From assembly GCA_963573305.1 (NCBI GenBank), contig OY754329.1, positions 65,965,084-66,029,083 on the forward strand: a stretch of 64,000 bases of DNA. The letters are read 5' to 3'. Source of the DNA: Pyrrhosoma nymphula (lineage: Eukaryota > Arthropoda > Insecta > Odonata > Coenagrionidae). This document shows positions 22,530 through 35,149 of this stretch, piece after piece. The stretch's first letter is position 1, and each line of letters opens with the position of its first letter. The position numbers and the translations under genes are program-made. The notes under the pieces are model-generated. The model made no database searches. It saw only the letters and a program-made list of their open reading frames with translations, and was not told the DNA's origin.

Positions 22530-24250
22530 TTCATTAAAATTACTATCCTAAATTTTTCCAACAGAACAGGGATGGCTTTTAATGGCTGTATACGCTTATA
22601 ATTAAATGGAAATTATCTGATTAAACTATGTTAAGCGCTCTTTCAATTTCACAAAAGCCAATTTCAGTCCCACGTATCGCATTGAAAATCATGCACGAGT
22701 TAATATGCTTTTTTAATACGAGCAGTGGAAAACAACGGTGCCCTCGATGCCACAAAAGGCGACCTGCCCTCTCGTTAGTTTGTGAATATTTTCAATTCCC
22801 ATGTTGCTGCATAATAGCGTGAATAAATAAGAAAAGGATATCCCATGCAACGGTAAATTGCTCGTGAACGTATTGACTAATTTTGATCCAAATAATGGAG
22901 AGTTTACCTTGTGAACAACCGCACTCGTTTGGCAATGTGCATTTTTGATCTCCTGACGAGTTCAAAATATGAATTCACGAGTAAGTGGGAAAAAACTTCA
23001 TTCCAGTAGCAGATGACATTATGCTCATTAACTTGATCCTAGCTAATATGGAACTCATGAGTCTCAAAAAACTTATAAATATGGGTAAGTGCACATTTTT
23101 AACCACATTTTAGCCTTCTGGCTATCTAAAATGCAGGGGATTTTGTGAAAGAAAATAAAATTGACTCCACAGTGATTTTACATGTTTAATGTATAACCCT
23201 GCGCATACCATCTCAATGGGGACTATGACTCGATAAAGTGACCAGATAAAAAATTTATGAATGCATTATTAGAGTTATTAACCGATTTAACTCTTGATAT
23301 GAATTAATTTGATTAAATGAAATTGGGTTCCTGAGGTACTTGTTCCTCGTCACATGTTTTCGCAATGAGGATCGCAATATTTCATAATCCAATTTTCAAG
23401 TGTAATTGAACGGTAATCATTCCATGGCTGAGTAGCTTTTTGTGGCCATGCGGAAAAATAAAGAAATATGATAGCGGAACGGGATTCGTCAGATTGATGT
23501 GTCTCGTTCTGCTAACGAAAATAAAAAAGTTATGTTCACCCGAGATGTAGAATCACCATGGAGAAGAGTGCATAAAAAAATAAGATTTATGGAAGTGCTC
23601 CTTTATTTTTTTAGTTGACGGTACAGCATGAATAATTCATTTCTCAGATTGGGAAGAAAGTCCATTCTTGTTTTTTTTTACAATTTCCACCCCTCATAGA
23701 TTCAAGGAGAAGCTTTTGTTGAAAGAATAACCTTTCTGGAGTGGAATGACTAAATCCATTTTGAGGCACAGCTTTCAAGTTTGAGGAGAAAGGGTAACAA
23801 TTTGGAGACCCTCCTTGATAACTGAGCTGTTTTACGGCCGATCGTTTTAAATCTCTTCCGCTGCAGTGCCTCACTTAAAAAAAGACCTTCCCTAAACTCT
23901 TCAGTTTTATCCTCCTTAAGGACCTCATCTCCCAATTGGACATTATCAAGCCGGGCAGTGAAAAACTGGATCTCGATTTAAAGGAATGTTCCCACACCCA
24001 CTCATCGATATATTTCTCTTATTCTCCACCAAATTGGATGGATGTTGACGCAATTAATGCTCTCCTTACAGAATATTATATCTTAACTTTTTTGCCGGTT
24101 TTGCATTGGAAATATAAGTGTCACTTAAGACAAAAATTCCGCAGAGGACAAATAATTCACCTTGTCCTCAGAGTCCGAATTTGATTCTATAAAATTGAAC
24201 GCCTTCGTTGGCAACGTTTGCATTTGACCTCGTGGTCGGTAGTACTATGC
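22530..24250. other. Unassigned AT-rich DNA
   Basis: No gene or named repeat recognised. Open frames up to 82 codons (23936-24184) have no known motif. Confidence 0.4.
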
Positions 24251-24254
24251 ACAC

Positions 24255-24385
24255 GCTTAGAATTACCTTACCCACTGGCGTTATGGCCCTAGAAGAGCCC
24301 GTGCCTCCTCAATCACTCCCCTCCAGTTATTTGGTTCCAACGCACGAAGTTGCCACCTCCTTACCCCCATTTGTCTAAGGGTGCC
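24255..24385 (-). pseudogene. RT extreme C-terminal fragment
   Basis: The minus-strand frame contains LRQMGVRRWQLRALEPNNWR followed by GVIEEARALLGP and a stop. This is the very C-terminus of many insect endonuclease-reverse transcriptases (usual form LG(V/I)RxWRxxAxDRxxWRxxVxEAxA). It directly abuts, in the opposite direction, the plus-strand RT fragment at 24.43 kb, so at least one of the two inserted next to the other's end. Confidence 0.65.
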
Positions 24386-24429
24386 ATAGATAGATAGACA
24401 ATTATAGAGAAGGTAATTTGATTGGGGAT

Positions 24430-25250
24430 GAGCAGAGAGTGCTGGATAGGTGGCCCGAGTATTTTGAAGATCTGCTTCACTAACCGGGAGTAGAAGAAGC
24501 TGAAGATGCATGAAATACCCCACAAGCAGAAGAGGAGGCCGAGATTCCAACACCAAGGAGACTTGAGACTGAACAAGCGATCAAAGCTCCAGGGGATGCA
24601 AATATAATAAAAGCTCCAGGGGATGACGTAATAACAGCTGACATGCTTAAGTATGGAGGGGATAGACTTCAGCAGGAAGTACATGATATTATTGTAAGAG
24701 TGTGGCTGGAAGAGAAGATACCTAAAGAATGGTCGTTTGCACACATATGCCCAATCCACAAAAAAGGTACAAAGCTTGAATGTGCCAATTGTAGGGGCAT
24801 ATCACTACTAAACGTTTCTTACAAAGTGCTCACAAAGATCATTGCACGAAGGATGAAAACATGGGCAGAAAACATATTAGGAGATTATCAGTGTGGCATC
24901 CGACCGGGAAGATCTACTACTGATCAGATCTTTACAATAAGGAATCTCATGGAAAAGTGTAATGAACACAATATACCACTGTACTAGCTCTTCATTAACT
25001 ATAAACAGGCATCAAACAGCATTGGGCGGTCATACCTATATGATACTCTGCTTAGACTGCGGATACCAGACAAACTCATTCGCCTTGTTAAGATGAAGCT
25101 AACAGGAACACAACAAAATAAATATGCCAAGAAGATTATCACGAGATTTTACAGTTAATAGAGGGCTCAGACAAGGCGACGCCTTGTCATGTACCCTCTA
25201 AAACCTGAGGTTGGAAAGAGTTGTACGGCAGATAGAGATTATTCCTGGTG
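24430..25250 (+). pseudogene. RTE-type reverse transcriptase fragment
   Basis: The best-preserved RT of the window. The intact frame 24643-24987 carries early RT motifs: ADMLKYGG, PKEWSFAHICPIHKKG, CRGISLLNVSYKVLTKIIARR and LGDYQCGIRPGRSTTDQIF. Upstream, with stops, are RWPEYFEDLL and KAPGDD, the linker before the palm. Downstream, past a stop, are LFINYKQASNSI, where the family has a catalytic Asp in LFIDFKQAFDSI, and then RGLRQGDALSC. The YADD motif is absent, so the copy ends mid-palm. It is the middle of ORF2 of a dead non-LTR retrotransposon. Its endonuclease and tail are missing. Confidence 0.85.
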
Positions 25251-25347
25251 TCACATAATTAAACAGGACACGCTTAAAATGCTTTGTCATATCCTGCGTC
25301 CAGTAGTTGTGAACTTCTAGTTCCTTTTAAGCTCACTAATTTCCGTT

Positions 25348-25600
25348 GGGCTGAATGACTCATTGGTAAAAAAATAGGTCAAGCACTCAGCGCTATTGAG
25401 GGATCCGGGTTCGAGTCCCAGTGAAGGCGTGTGACTCTTTCCCCTGCAAGTTGATCGGAATTATGAGGTGCAGTTGTGGGGATACCGTAAAGGTAGCGCT
25501 ACTATAAATTCTAACTTGAGACGGTTGAACTTAAGGAAGCAAGTCAGAGAGTGCTCACAAAGCGCCTTGCGAATTACTGCATTAAAAGATAAAGGATGTA
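25348..25600 (+). mobile_element. tRNA-derived SINE
   Basis: The 5' part resembles a tRNA: it starts GGGCTGAATGACTCATTGG with an A-box-like core at 25354-25366. An exact B-box GGTTCGAGTCC lies at 25408-25418, followed by CAGTGAAGGCG, which could pair weakly with the start. The unrelated body runs about 170 bases to a short A-rich end (ATTAAAAGATAAAGG). The acceptor stem is not tRNA-grade and the variable part is too long for a tRNA gene, so a SINE is the better reading. Pol III promoter elements are intact. Confidence 0.7.
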
Positions 25601-25619
25601 GCAAGTACTAACTCCATAG

Positions 25620-26060
25620 ATAATCATTGAATTGCTTCTCATAGCCGAGAACAATTAAAGCAAAAATGTTTTATTTTTATTGAAGTTTACTTATTTTTTC
25701 TCCAATGTGATAAGCATCAAGTGAACGATAAAACTTAAAAGTCCTAGCTACACCTTTAAGGCATTGAACGGTGAAAACAAAATGCTTCCTAATAGGATGC
25801 CACCAAGGCTATGTATAAGCAAAAAGCTTGAATATATATTTCCTATTCCAGTATGGTATCCACCCCGTTAAGGTAGGGAGAGCACGATCTTATTTACGAG
25901 AAGTTGTAAATGAAATTCAAAATACTTATTGAATTTTTATTTCTTCTCTGAGATCTGGCAGTCATATTGTGTTCCCCGAGACTAAATTAAACCCAAGGAC
26001 ATGGACGTTATCAGTTCTTTCTTGACCTCATGAATAAATACTCTACCGATCTGGAGTTTT
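25620..26060. other. Unassigned DNA
   Basis: No gene or repeat recognised in this stretch. Confidence 0.4.
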
Positions 26061-26067
26061 GGTCCAA

Positions 26068-26335
26068 AATAAAGGCTCAGAATTTCGTTGCTAACGTTCC
26101 GCTTAAGTGTATTAGCATCATCAGGGTTTCAAAACACGTGGATAGTTGTTATCTTATTAATAATGGTGAAATATATTTATAAGCCTAACCATTGTAATGA
26201 TGGCTGGCATTTAAAACCCCAATTAAATAATTTCCGTAGCCATACTGCAGTGCAGTACTAATAAACTTCTTCCTGATGATATAAATAAGCTTAAGCAAAA
26301 CGTCGGCATCGAATTATGAGCCTTTATTTATGAAT
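26068..26335. repeat. Foldback element with two convergent hammerhead relics
   Basis: The outer arms, AAAATAAAGGCTCAGAATTT on the left and the inverted GAATTATGAGCCTTTATTTA on the right, are inverted partners with few mismatches. Inside each arm sits a hammerhead-like unit. On the minus strand (about 26094-26133) CTGATGA is intact, followed by GCTAA...TTAAGC and GGAACGTTAGC. On the plus strand (26273-26307) CTGATGA is intact, followed by AAGCTTAAGC, AAAACGTC and GGC. In each copy the GAAA element carries a substitution, so both are probably inactive. Their shared TTAAGC arm shows they come from one source. Confidence 0.65.
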
Positions 26336-26339
26336 CACA

Positions 26340-28635
26340 AAATTCAGATAGGAAGAAGAACCAAGGACTACCACTACTTTATTTTCCTTATTATCTATCC
26401 CTTTATATTCTAAGTAAAAATAACCGATGAAGCTAATGAAGATTAATACGATATCTGCATTATCGAGTTCTTCGTCCACGCATATCGTTTCAGTTTCACC
26501 AGCTGTCCTGCTTGTCCCCTGAGATCAAGGATGGGAAAATGACTTCGCAGCGTCCTTGACCTCAGAACAAAAAATAAGACAACAGGCGCAACTGTTGTCA
26601 ACCTAAACATCATACTCGGACGAAAAACCCGAGACCACAGAGATAATTTGTGCAACGCCGCATAAACCTGCAAACGAATAATGAAGTTAAATAATTGCTA
26701 AAAGGGAGATTTTATCTATATATTCAAACCTAAGCTGTTAATTAAATATACATATTCCAATAATGCTAAATAAAAAATCATCAGAATGTCAGTAGTAAAC
26801 TAGCCACGGCTATTCCATTACTATTGGTTTTGACAGGTTAAGAAAGCGTGTCTGCCATAGGATATCGACAGAAAATTTTTCATTTACCTTCCACGTAAAG
26901 TTTACAGAAATTTATTTTAATAAAAAATTGAACACCTTGCACCATGACATTTACGATGTATTTTCTGGCACTATACGCATAAAAAGATAAATGTCAATTA
27001 TGCGTTACTGAGTAGATTTATAATGTAATTGTTCCATTTATCGACGATTTTATATTTGAGAGCCTGCCAAAGACTTGAATTTTCCTGAATGCTGCAAGCT
27101 TGAGACGGCACCAATGTCTGAGAGTTTCTGGAAATGGAATCAATTCCAGGAAAAAAACTTTAGGGAAGAGCGAGCTTTCATTCAATAAGACCGTCGACGA
27201 GAATAATTTTTATGAAAAATCGATAATTACCATTTGCACCTATTTCTTCAAAACGTACGTCATCTCGAAGAGAAAAATCTGGGAATCATATGATTAACTT
27301 TTTCAAGATTAGTACGTTCATAATCTACTTCTAAGACCAATGAAATATCTCTTTGCAGGTCTCCAAGACACCCTCGATTTCATTCATGTCAGACAGATTT
27401 TGATAGGGTAACTTATTGGGTATTTTCTTAACATTTTCACAAAAAGTAATAAGAAAGCAGGGGTATCCACGAGGTAGACACTTATAGCAAATACAGATAT
27501 GGGTCTACTTCCCTTGCCGCGTAGAGTAAAAATGAAGCATGTTACAAGTCATATGTGGAGTTGATTTACATGGTCGAAGTAAGTTTTAGGTCCTTCGACT
27601 CCTAAGAACTAATTCTTGAACTAAGCGCCAACAGCGACTACATCCACGCAGGGGGTACGAACTTGCAACTTTTGGGCAAACAAGTTGCCATCCATGGCTA
27701 TTATATGTAGTCGGAAGCATAGTTGAAGAATTATGAGCATAGTTCAGTATACTTCAGCTTACTTTAAAAATTTTCTCAATTTTTGACCGAAAATGACACT
27801 GTCTTTGTTGTGACCATAAAATTAAGGTCTTGGCATTCTTGGTGAAGCACATATTGATTAAATTCTAACATATATTTGTATAAATTAGCGTAATGTTTTA
27901 GCTTCTTACCCAAGAAAACAATATACAAAGGATACTTTTTTTTGGGAAATAAAATCTATAATATTTCAGCAGAACACACTAAAAAGGTACAGGGTTATCA
28001 AAAAAGGTGAAGGGATGAATTCATCTTCAACAAATTACTGTATTTATAAAACATGTATTTTGAGTATAGATTTTTTGAAGTGTTTACTACTATGAATTGT
28101 GCTAGTTTTTTGTGGCAATTCTTTCTTTGACCCAATGGTGGTGTCTCTACTCAGGTAGAAGGTACCTTGAAGTCCACCTATAGCTCCCAAATGTGTTGCG
28201 CAATGCATTGTTATTGGGAAATAACCAAGATCTTAATTATTCATGTACATTATTACTGTAGCGTTTTTTCGTGCGTAAGGAATATACGCACATAAATTAT
28301 TTCGCACTGGTAATAAGCTAAGCGCCGCAGGAAACATTAATTCAAGGAATAGCTTTAAATTCTTGCGATCCATCATGCTAACTTCCCCCGCGCGAAGACC
28401 TAACATGAAACATGAATTTCAGCTTAATTTGAGTCAGCACTTCGTTTACCAATTTTTCGTTTAGTATCAGTAACATTTCTATCCCAGCCCTAATTGGGTA
28501 GCGAATTCGTTGGTAGTTTTCTGGAAAATATAGATGTTAATTGGAAGTTAGCGTGTAAGTAGTCATTCAAGCATAAATTTAAAATCACGAAACCTTTCAT
28601 AGACCAGAAAAATGTTGCAGAACTTTCATAAATTC
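26340..28635. other. Unassigned AT-rich DNA
   Basis: No gene or mobile element recognised. Open frames up to 76 codons lack known motifs. Confidence 0.4.
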
Positions 28636-28640
28636 CACGT

Positions 28641-29474
28641 CTTTGCTAGCGCAGATCCCATTCATTCGTCAATGTTTTCCTCGACAGTGCTCCATTCCCT
28701 CCGTGGACCAGTCGAGTGAAGTATATAGAGCCCTGAAAAGGTAATTGTAATATGGTAATCGATGTGCATTTGAAAGTGAAGAAATTTGGCTGAATAATTT
28801 TGACACTTCACGCGAAATGAACCAGATGAATCCATCGGGGACTAAGAACTTAGGCGAAACACCATCCATTTGATATTTGAGTGCAATAAAAGTAAGATCC
28901 AAGTTCTTTATGACACCTTCACTCAATTGAAATCACGATCCATCTAGTGAATTTTTAACAATGTAATGTTACCTGTAAATTACGCATCGAAGTGATGTAG
29001 AACAGCAAATAATCATTATAGTAAAACAATACCGGAGCTAAAATTGCAAGGAGAGAATATCAATGAATCCGTTTACTTCCACGATTTTTCGTAGTGCTTC
29101 TCGGGTACCAAATGGAATTATACGTATGCGGTAGAACATACCCGAGATAAAGGAGTCAAATTGAAACTGAAAAAAAGCTTGAGATATGGACTTGGGATTT
29201 CCCTCGAGTTGGCCCGCAGAAATGAATTTCCCATTCGCACGACTTTCAACGAAGGAAGACACGAAACCATGGTGAGTCCCCGATGGATTCCTCTGGTCCA
29301 TTTCGCGTGAAGTGTCAAAATTATTCAGCCAAATTTCTTCACTTTCAAATGCACATCGATTACCATACCATTTTCAGGGCTCTATATACTTCACTCGACT
29401 GGTCCTCGGAGGGAATGGAGCACTGTGGGGGAAAACATTGACGAATGAATGGGATCTGCGCTAGCAAAGAGGAA
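28641..29474. repeat. Long inverted repeat, about 200-bp arms
   Basis: Left arm 28641-28844 and right arm about 29275-29474 are reverse complements over about 200 bases with few visible differences. Shared blocks include TTTGCTAGCGCAGATCCCAT, CATTCATTCGTCAATG, GCATTTGAAAGTGAAG and GAATCCATCGGGGACT. The spacer of about 430 bases is unique. The open frames in it (85 and 87 codons) mirror each other partly because of the inversion. No target-site duplication was found. It could be a foldback transposon or a local inverted duplication. A transcript across it would form a long hairpin. Confidence 0.85.
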
Positions 29475-29479
29475 GAGAA

Positions 29480-32400
29480 TGCGAAGAATCCTTATTGAAG
29501 TGCAAAGAGTGCACATTTTTATTCCTTAGCTATCCCCCTCTTCCTAATGCATATATCGGAGCATTTTTCCTTCCAGAGATGAGGTCAAGGCTTCCCTCGC
29601 CTCTGCTGAGGGAATATTTGAATCCCTTCTTCGGGCGACATGAAGTGGGATCTGCGAGCATCACCGCATAGAAGGTTATTCTTCTTTTATTTTTTGGCGC
29701 ATTCGTTATGACGCTCAATGTACTCTCGGATGATAGGTCTTTCTATATTTATTATTATCGATTATATCTTCTTTAGGATGAGGAAATGGGCACATATGAT
29801 CTGGTAAACAATCGAGAAAGAACACTTTATCACCAAGAGAAAAAGAAAACCTTTAACTCGCTTGAACATATTTCATCCACATATTTTTTAATGAAAATAG
29901 GTTATGTATTTATCAAGATGGACGAGAAATTATGTAATTTGACAAAATTTGCTTTTGAATATGCCTTAAGAGATAAATGATCTTCCTCAAAATATCTACT
30001 GTGCAGTACTCAATCTTGTATTTACTTATGGAAATTCTATATTGCAAACTTCTATCCTTTATTGCACTACGATTACTTTGGACGTTTCCAGTATTAACAA
30101 CAAAACGCCCCTATCACTGAAGGAGGGGGTGTGAATCAGCTGAAATCTCTATTGATTGAACTACGATTTAGAAGCATTCTCTGCTACCTATTTTTATTAT
30201 TTTTTTAAATGCTACCTGAGTATAAAGATGGAGGTTTTGGCATGAGAACAAATATATGAACTCCTTTTGAAGAGTATGCCACCAGAGAAAAAGAGTTCTA
30301 TGACATCGAAATAATGAAGGTTACCCATTATTTCCTCACCTGTGCATTCATAACTACACAGTCTTCTTGAACGACAGCTTTTTTTATATATTACACCTTA
30401 CTTGATTTGATATCGTCCTTATTAGGGACAAAGCCAGGCCTTGAAATAGTCGGGTAAGTCTTCAATAAATAAAAACCTATTGGCAAGAGATGAAAAAGAT
30501 CCTTAAAACTGTTTGAAGAGAAAACAAATTTCCATGAAAAGGATACGGAATAATAATTATGTGCTAATTTCGGTGTACCAGTTTTTATGAAAGTTATAAA
30601 CACTTATTTGTGAACGAAGACCTCTATTCTTTCTCAGTTCTCCAAGGCCATTTATCTTTTATTTGGGTCTTACAATAAGTCTTTCATTTAAGCATGAATT
30701 ACGTGCATCAACAAAAAAACATTCTCAAAGAAGCTAGAATTACAACGTAAGTTACCAACACAATTTTGATATAAATTTAATTCAACTATCAATGAATTAG
30801 GAGACCCTTCACACCCTAGAACATTTATAGTACATTAAGAGTTTATACTAAATGTATTGTACTTTTCGCGAAGTTTTTCATGACATATTATTTTTATTAG
30901 TTAAATAAATCAAAATATATAATTGTGGTGCTAAGACAGTAGTAATTCACAGTAGACTTCAATCCAACAGCTTCCGAAGCAAAATTACTCGTAGGCGTAA
31001 CCAAAGTAAACTAAACAGCGAAAAAAAGTATGACAGCACCTGAGGTTTTGTTAACCTGTTATCTGAAAACTTTTCCTACAGCTTATTTTATGGTTGTGTC
31101 CAAACCTCCATCATTTCAAGAAGAAATGATAAAATGCAAATGAAATACTCTGTAGATGCATTGCACTACGGAAATAAAAACTTTATCACACATTCAGTCA
31201 TTATGACAGCAATAATAAATTGAAGAGAAAGGCATAAAAAACACAAATATACTAAATACATATTTTTTTCAAGTACCTACTTCACCAGTTCACTCTCGGC
31301 GTTCGGGGTAAGTAGAAGGGGAAATGTGGTAAATATCGATAAAATAAAGAGTAGGTTATCGAATATTATTTTTATTTCTCTATTCGAAGCATTGGGCCAC
31401 AGCGAGTTAATGTATTTTGAATCCATATTTGAATTAAAATATTTATAGAATATTAGTTTTTTATCTCGGATAATAAAGAGTAAGAATGCACGATTTCTTT
31501 TAAATATGCCTTTGAGAAAGAAATTGAGTGTAATTTACGAATAAGAATGCAAGAATATACGTGGAAAATATTGGAATTGGAGGGATGAAAATGCTCAATG
31601 GAGAAAAGAAATCGGTGGAAGGAATTTGGAGGGAAAATCACCTCTTAGACCCTTTATGGGATTTTAGGCCGATAATGAAAAGGGAGGAAGAGGAAATTTT
31701 GTATTTGGGAGGGCAGTTTATGTCAGTTTTTGTGTGTCAGAAAGCGATTAAAAGCGTATTCAAATAAAGTCTACCATGAGTGAAAATCACCTTTGAACGA
31801 ACCTATCTGTAAATAACAAGCAAAGAGTTCATGTTCATTATCTGATATTTAATCATGAATAATCATTTTTATGTTATAACCGAGTGATAGCTCTTTTGGC
31901 TATCTCACTTCATGCCTCTCTTAATTCCATCTAAGGATCTTCCTTTGCTAAAACTTCATTGCAAGTTACGAGTCATTTTCAAACTTATTGACTTGGCTAC
32001 ACTTTTTAGTCCTTAGGAAAAATATGCATCATAATTCAAAAGGTTAAATAGAAATATCGTTGCATAATTTTTTTATTGAATTTTATTATAATGACTAGTA
32101 TTTGTATTAAAATAAGTGAAGAGAATTTTGTGTTTATTTTTGATTTAGCCATTTCACCGCTAGTTTTCACTACTTTTGAAAGTCCTCCCAAGTTTTGTTT
32201 CTAGACAGTTGAGGTAAAATTCAACCATTTGCGGGAGTTTCTTTCGCCACTGAGCTCATATTAGTGTGATGGTGTATTAATTTACCTAAAACACTTGTTT
32301 CAACGCATATTACTAATCTCTGAACTCTATCGCTAGATTGGCATATTACGACGACATTGTGTGTGGAACGTGATAGTGCACCTAACAAAATGGCCCTTTC

Positions 32401-33070
32401 CCTAAAAGCACTTGTTTTAGTCAAATTAATAAATTGGAAAGGGCAAAGTCTGTAAACATAATTTAGTAACGAAATTCGAGAAAGCGGAAAAAGTAAACTT
32501 AGTATCTACGACAGCGGAAGGAGAATGATTGGCGGACTTTTACCGTGAGGAAAGGAGGATGTCAGCGAAAAAGCAGAATTTTGCCTAGAAGACGTATATT
32601 TCTCCCGCATCTTGAAAGAACTGGTGCCCGATTAAGCTTTCATAGCGTCATACTACCAACCATTTTCCATCCACGGATGGCTTTTTAATTTGTTAATCCC
32701 CTAGCGAAGAACAGTGCTCTGATGAAAGCAAATATTTATGAAAGAAAACTGCAAAACTCGCATTGGCGGAGGAAGATGGGGCATAAAATTAAGACGCGTT
32801 GTAAGGGGACAAAGGTTAAGGAATATCTTAAATTTTCAACATTTTGAGTGTTAAAAGAAACCACACTTTTTAATTTTAACCTATTATGGTTATAGTATAA
32901 TGTATGTAAAACCATTAAGGTCTTAAACAACACAAAAGCAGATCCATTTTTCAATTACTCTAATGTGACTATCCACCGCTTTCACTACAAAGGTGGCTCG
33001 CCTAGTTCAGGATTTACACTGTGGCAAAAATCTTCATTTGATTGAAGAAGAAAATAATTTAATTAAAACT
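29480..33070. other. Unassigned AT-rich DNA
   Basis: No gene or mobile element recognised over 3.6 kb. Open frames are at most 72 codons and have no known motif. Confidence 0.4.
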
Positions 33071-33074
33071 AAAG

Positions 33075-33240
33075 ATTAATCCAAATTGTCAATATGTAAA
33101 AAAATATTTACTCATATGCATGCATTTCGGTCATCCACTTTCAACTCTCCCTATCGATGGTCACTTGATTAACCTAAATGCATGCACAGGAGTAAAAAAG
33201 CCTTCACTTATTGGCAATTTGGATTAATATTCAATTTAAA
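33075..33240. mobile_element. Small foldback MITE
   Basis: The left part GATTAATCCAAATTGTCAAT is inverted on the right as TTGGCAATTTGGATTAAT, enclosing about 130 bases with a GGTCATCCACTTTCAACTC-type interior. The right half is shared with 5.71-5.80 kb, so the sequence is dispersed. No coding capacity. Confidence 0.6.
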
Positions 33241-33249
33241 AAACTCTTC

Positions 33250-35010
33250 GCCATTAGTGGACTTCAATACTCATTTTTCTTTTACAATACTTTTGTTTTC
33301 TGAATGTCCATGTACTGAAATTTGCACCAACGAATGAGACAATCAGGATACCTTGATAATACCACACGCATAGTACCGAAACCATGGTCCGTTGAAAATA
33401 AAGCTATAACGCCCGCCCTCCTCCTTCTCATATACCCAGGTCCGATTGCCTTATTTACCTATCCCACTCCATCCTCGCCCGCAACGCCTTAACCTTCAAA
33501 TACCGCTTTTTCCTGCAAACTAAGGGTTATGCTACGGGGGAGTAGATTCCCCCCAAACGTACATTTGCGAGTATATAACACTCACGTTGGGCGAGTATAT
33601 AAAACTCAACATGGTGGCCACTGCTGAGATGAGCTGGATCTTCTAATTACAATCAAGAAAGATTGACACTCCTCGAATTATAGAAAAACCTGTTTCACCG
33701 ACAGTCTTATTCCATAATTTGTTCAAAACAAATGTTCAAAAAATGTTTTCTCTTATAAACTATATAGCCTTAATAACGGTCTTTCATTCCATGGTTCGTC
33801 GCCTGATCAATACTTTCCTTTCTAAAGTAGGCTTCATGAAAGAAGTCAAGTATAGTCTTAGACATAACTACTGTCAATAGATACTTCCCAGGTTGAATTG
33901 ACAAATTGATTTTTTTTGAACAGAGAAGACAAGCAACTAACCTCATTTATTCATCTGAACCCCCAAAGAGTGACACGTAACAATGGTAAAGCAACAATAA
34001 AAGGATTATGCTAAAATTTTAATATGCAATAACAATAAGAGTGATTTTAATCCGGAAGCTTTAAAATTATGTAATGATAAACGAGAACTGAATTCGCGAG
34101 AGCAGTTAAAAATATAAAAATGTATTAAAGATATTAAAAAAAAGCATTAATGACCCTGAGATTACCCTCATTAATGAGTACCTTCACCCGGCCTTCTCCC
34201 CAATCCTGACCTCAATTTCGGGTTAACTGCTTTCCTCCCCTAATTTTCCCCCACCGCTGACGTTACATATCAAGAGCCATATAAACGAAAGTTTCCGAGA
34301 CCCAAGAACCTGATGAAAATGATAATTCATTCAAACCTGAGTCATGTGCGAGAGTGAAAAAATATTCGGTTTTTCGAAACGTTAAAAAAAGTTTTTATTT
34401 TAACTCTCTTCCATCAAAAACCTACCTAAACTGGTAGATTACCTGAAAACATAAATGCAATCAACTTCTGTGTTTCAGTCACACTCACTGCTGCAAAATA
34501 TCTCTGAGAGTATCTCAGGGAAATGAAATCATATTCGATAATTATTTCTAGATTATACTTTCCCTTTTTATTTTTGTTAAAATGTATGTTGCACCTTAAT
34601 ATTTTTTTACGTTTCTCAAAAACTGAAAAAAATCATCACCCTGGAAGCTTGTTTGACAGGTGAGCATAGAGTTCACATCGCTATAATTCCAACCGTTTGT
34701 GAAATCCGTACATGGGGAATCCACATGTGTGGGAGGGGAGAGTCCCTTTCCCTGAACCAGCTGCGGTTTCTCACGAAGTTCTGGGGCCCAGAAAATCGCA
34801 GCACTGCGATGACAGATGGGAGAGTTGAGCTCTAGAGCTACTGGTCGTAGATGAGCACTCATGCCAATCGGCTACTCCTTCACCCACGCTTTAATGCATG
34901 CAAGAAAACTAAGGACTCTACAAACCCCCCCCACCCCGAAATATGGCTTACAGTAAATTCAAATGTTGAAGGTTTAACTTGGTAGAAGGTCGTCATGATA
35001 GTAAAAACGA
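33250..35010. other. Unassigned DNA
   Basis: Nothing recognised. A CTGATGA followed by a short hairpin at 34310-34340 lacks the rest of a hammerhead core and is not called. Confidence 0.4.
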
Positions 35011-35014
35011 ACAT

Positions 35015-35145
35015 TGTTTCTTCCACAAATTATTACAGAATCCACAACAGGTTTAGGCAGCTATATCACCTTCAGGGACATGAAGATGGCGTAACTTATA
35101 AATCCAGTTGTACATTATGTAGTAAATTGTGGAAGTAACAAAGTT
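35015..35145. repeat. Foldback element with hammerhead-like interior
   Basis: The left part TTCTTCCACAAATTATTACA is inverted on the right as GTAGTAAATTGTGGAAGTAA. On the minus strand at about 35047-35075 the interior reads CCTGAAGGTGATATAGCTGC followed by CTAAACCTG. This resembles the CTGA...GA, hairpin, GAAAC pattern in strongly decayed form. The design (TTCCAC-type arm and CCTGAAG interior) parallels the element at 52.4 kb. Confidence 0.55.
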
Positions 35146-35149
35146 CATT

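Noticed and set aside
25348..25430. True tRNA gene
   Set aside because: A and B boxes are good but the acceptor and anticodon stems do not fold to a canonical cloverleaf, and a SINE body follows.
34310..34345. CTGATGA followed by an AATGA/TCATT hairpin, hammerhead-like
   Set aside because: GAAA is missing (CAAAC instead), no ACGT or GTC cleavage site in place, and no pairing of flanks for stem I.
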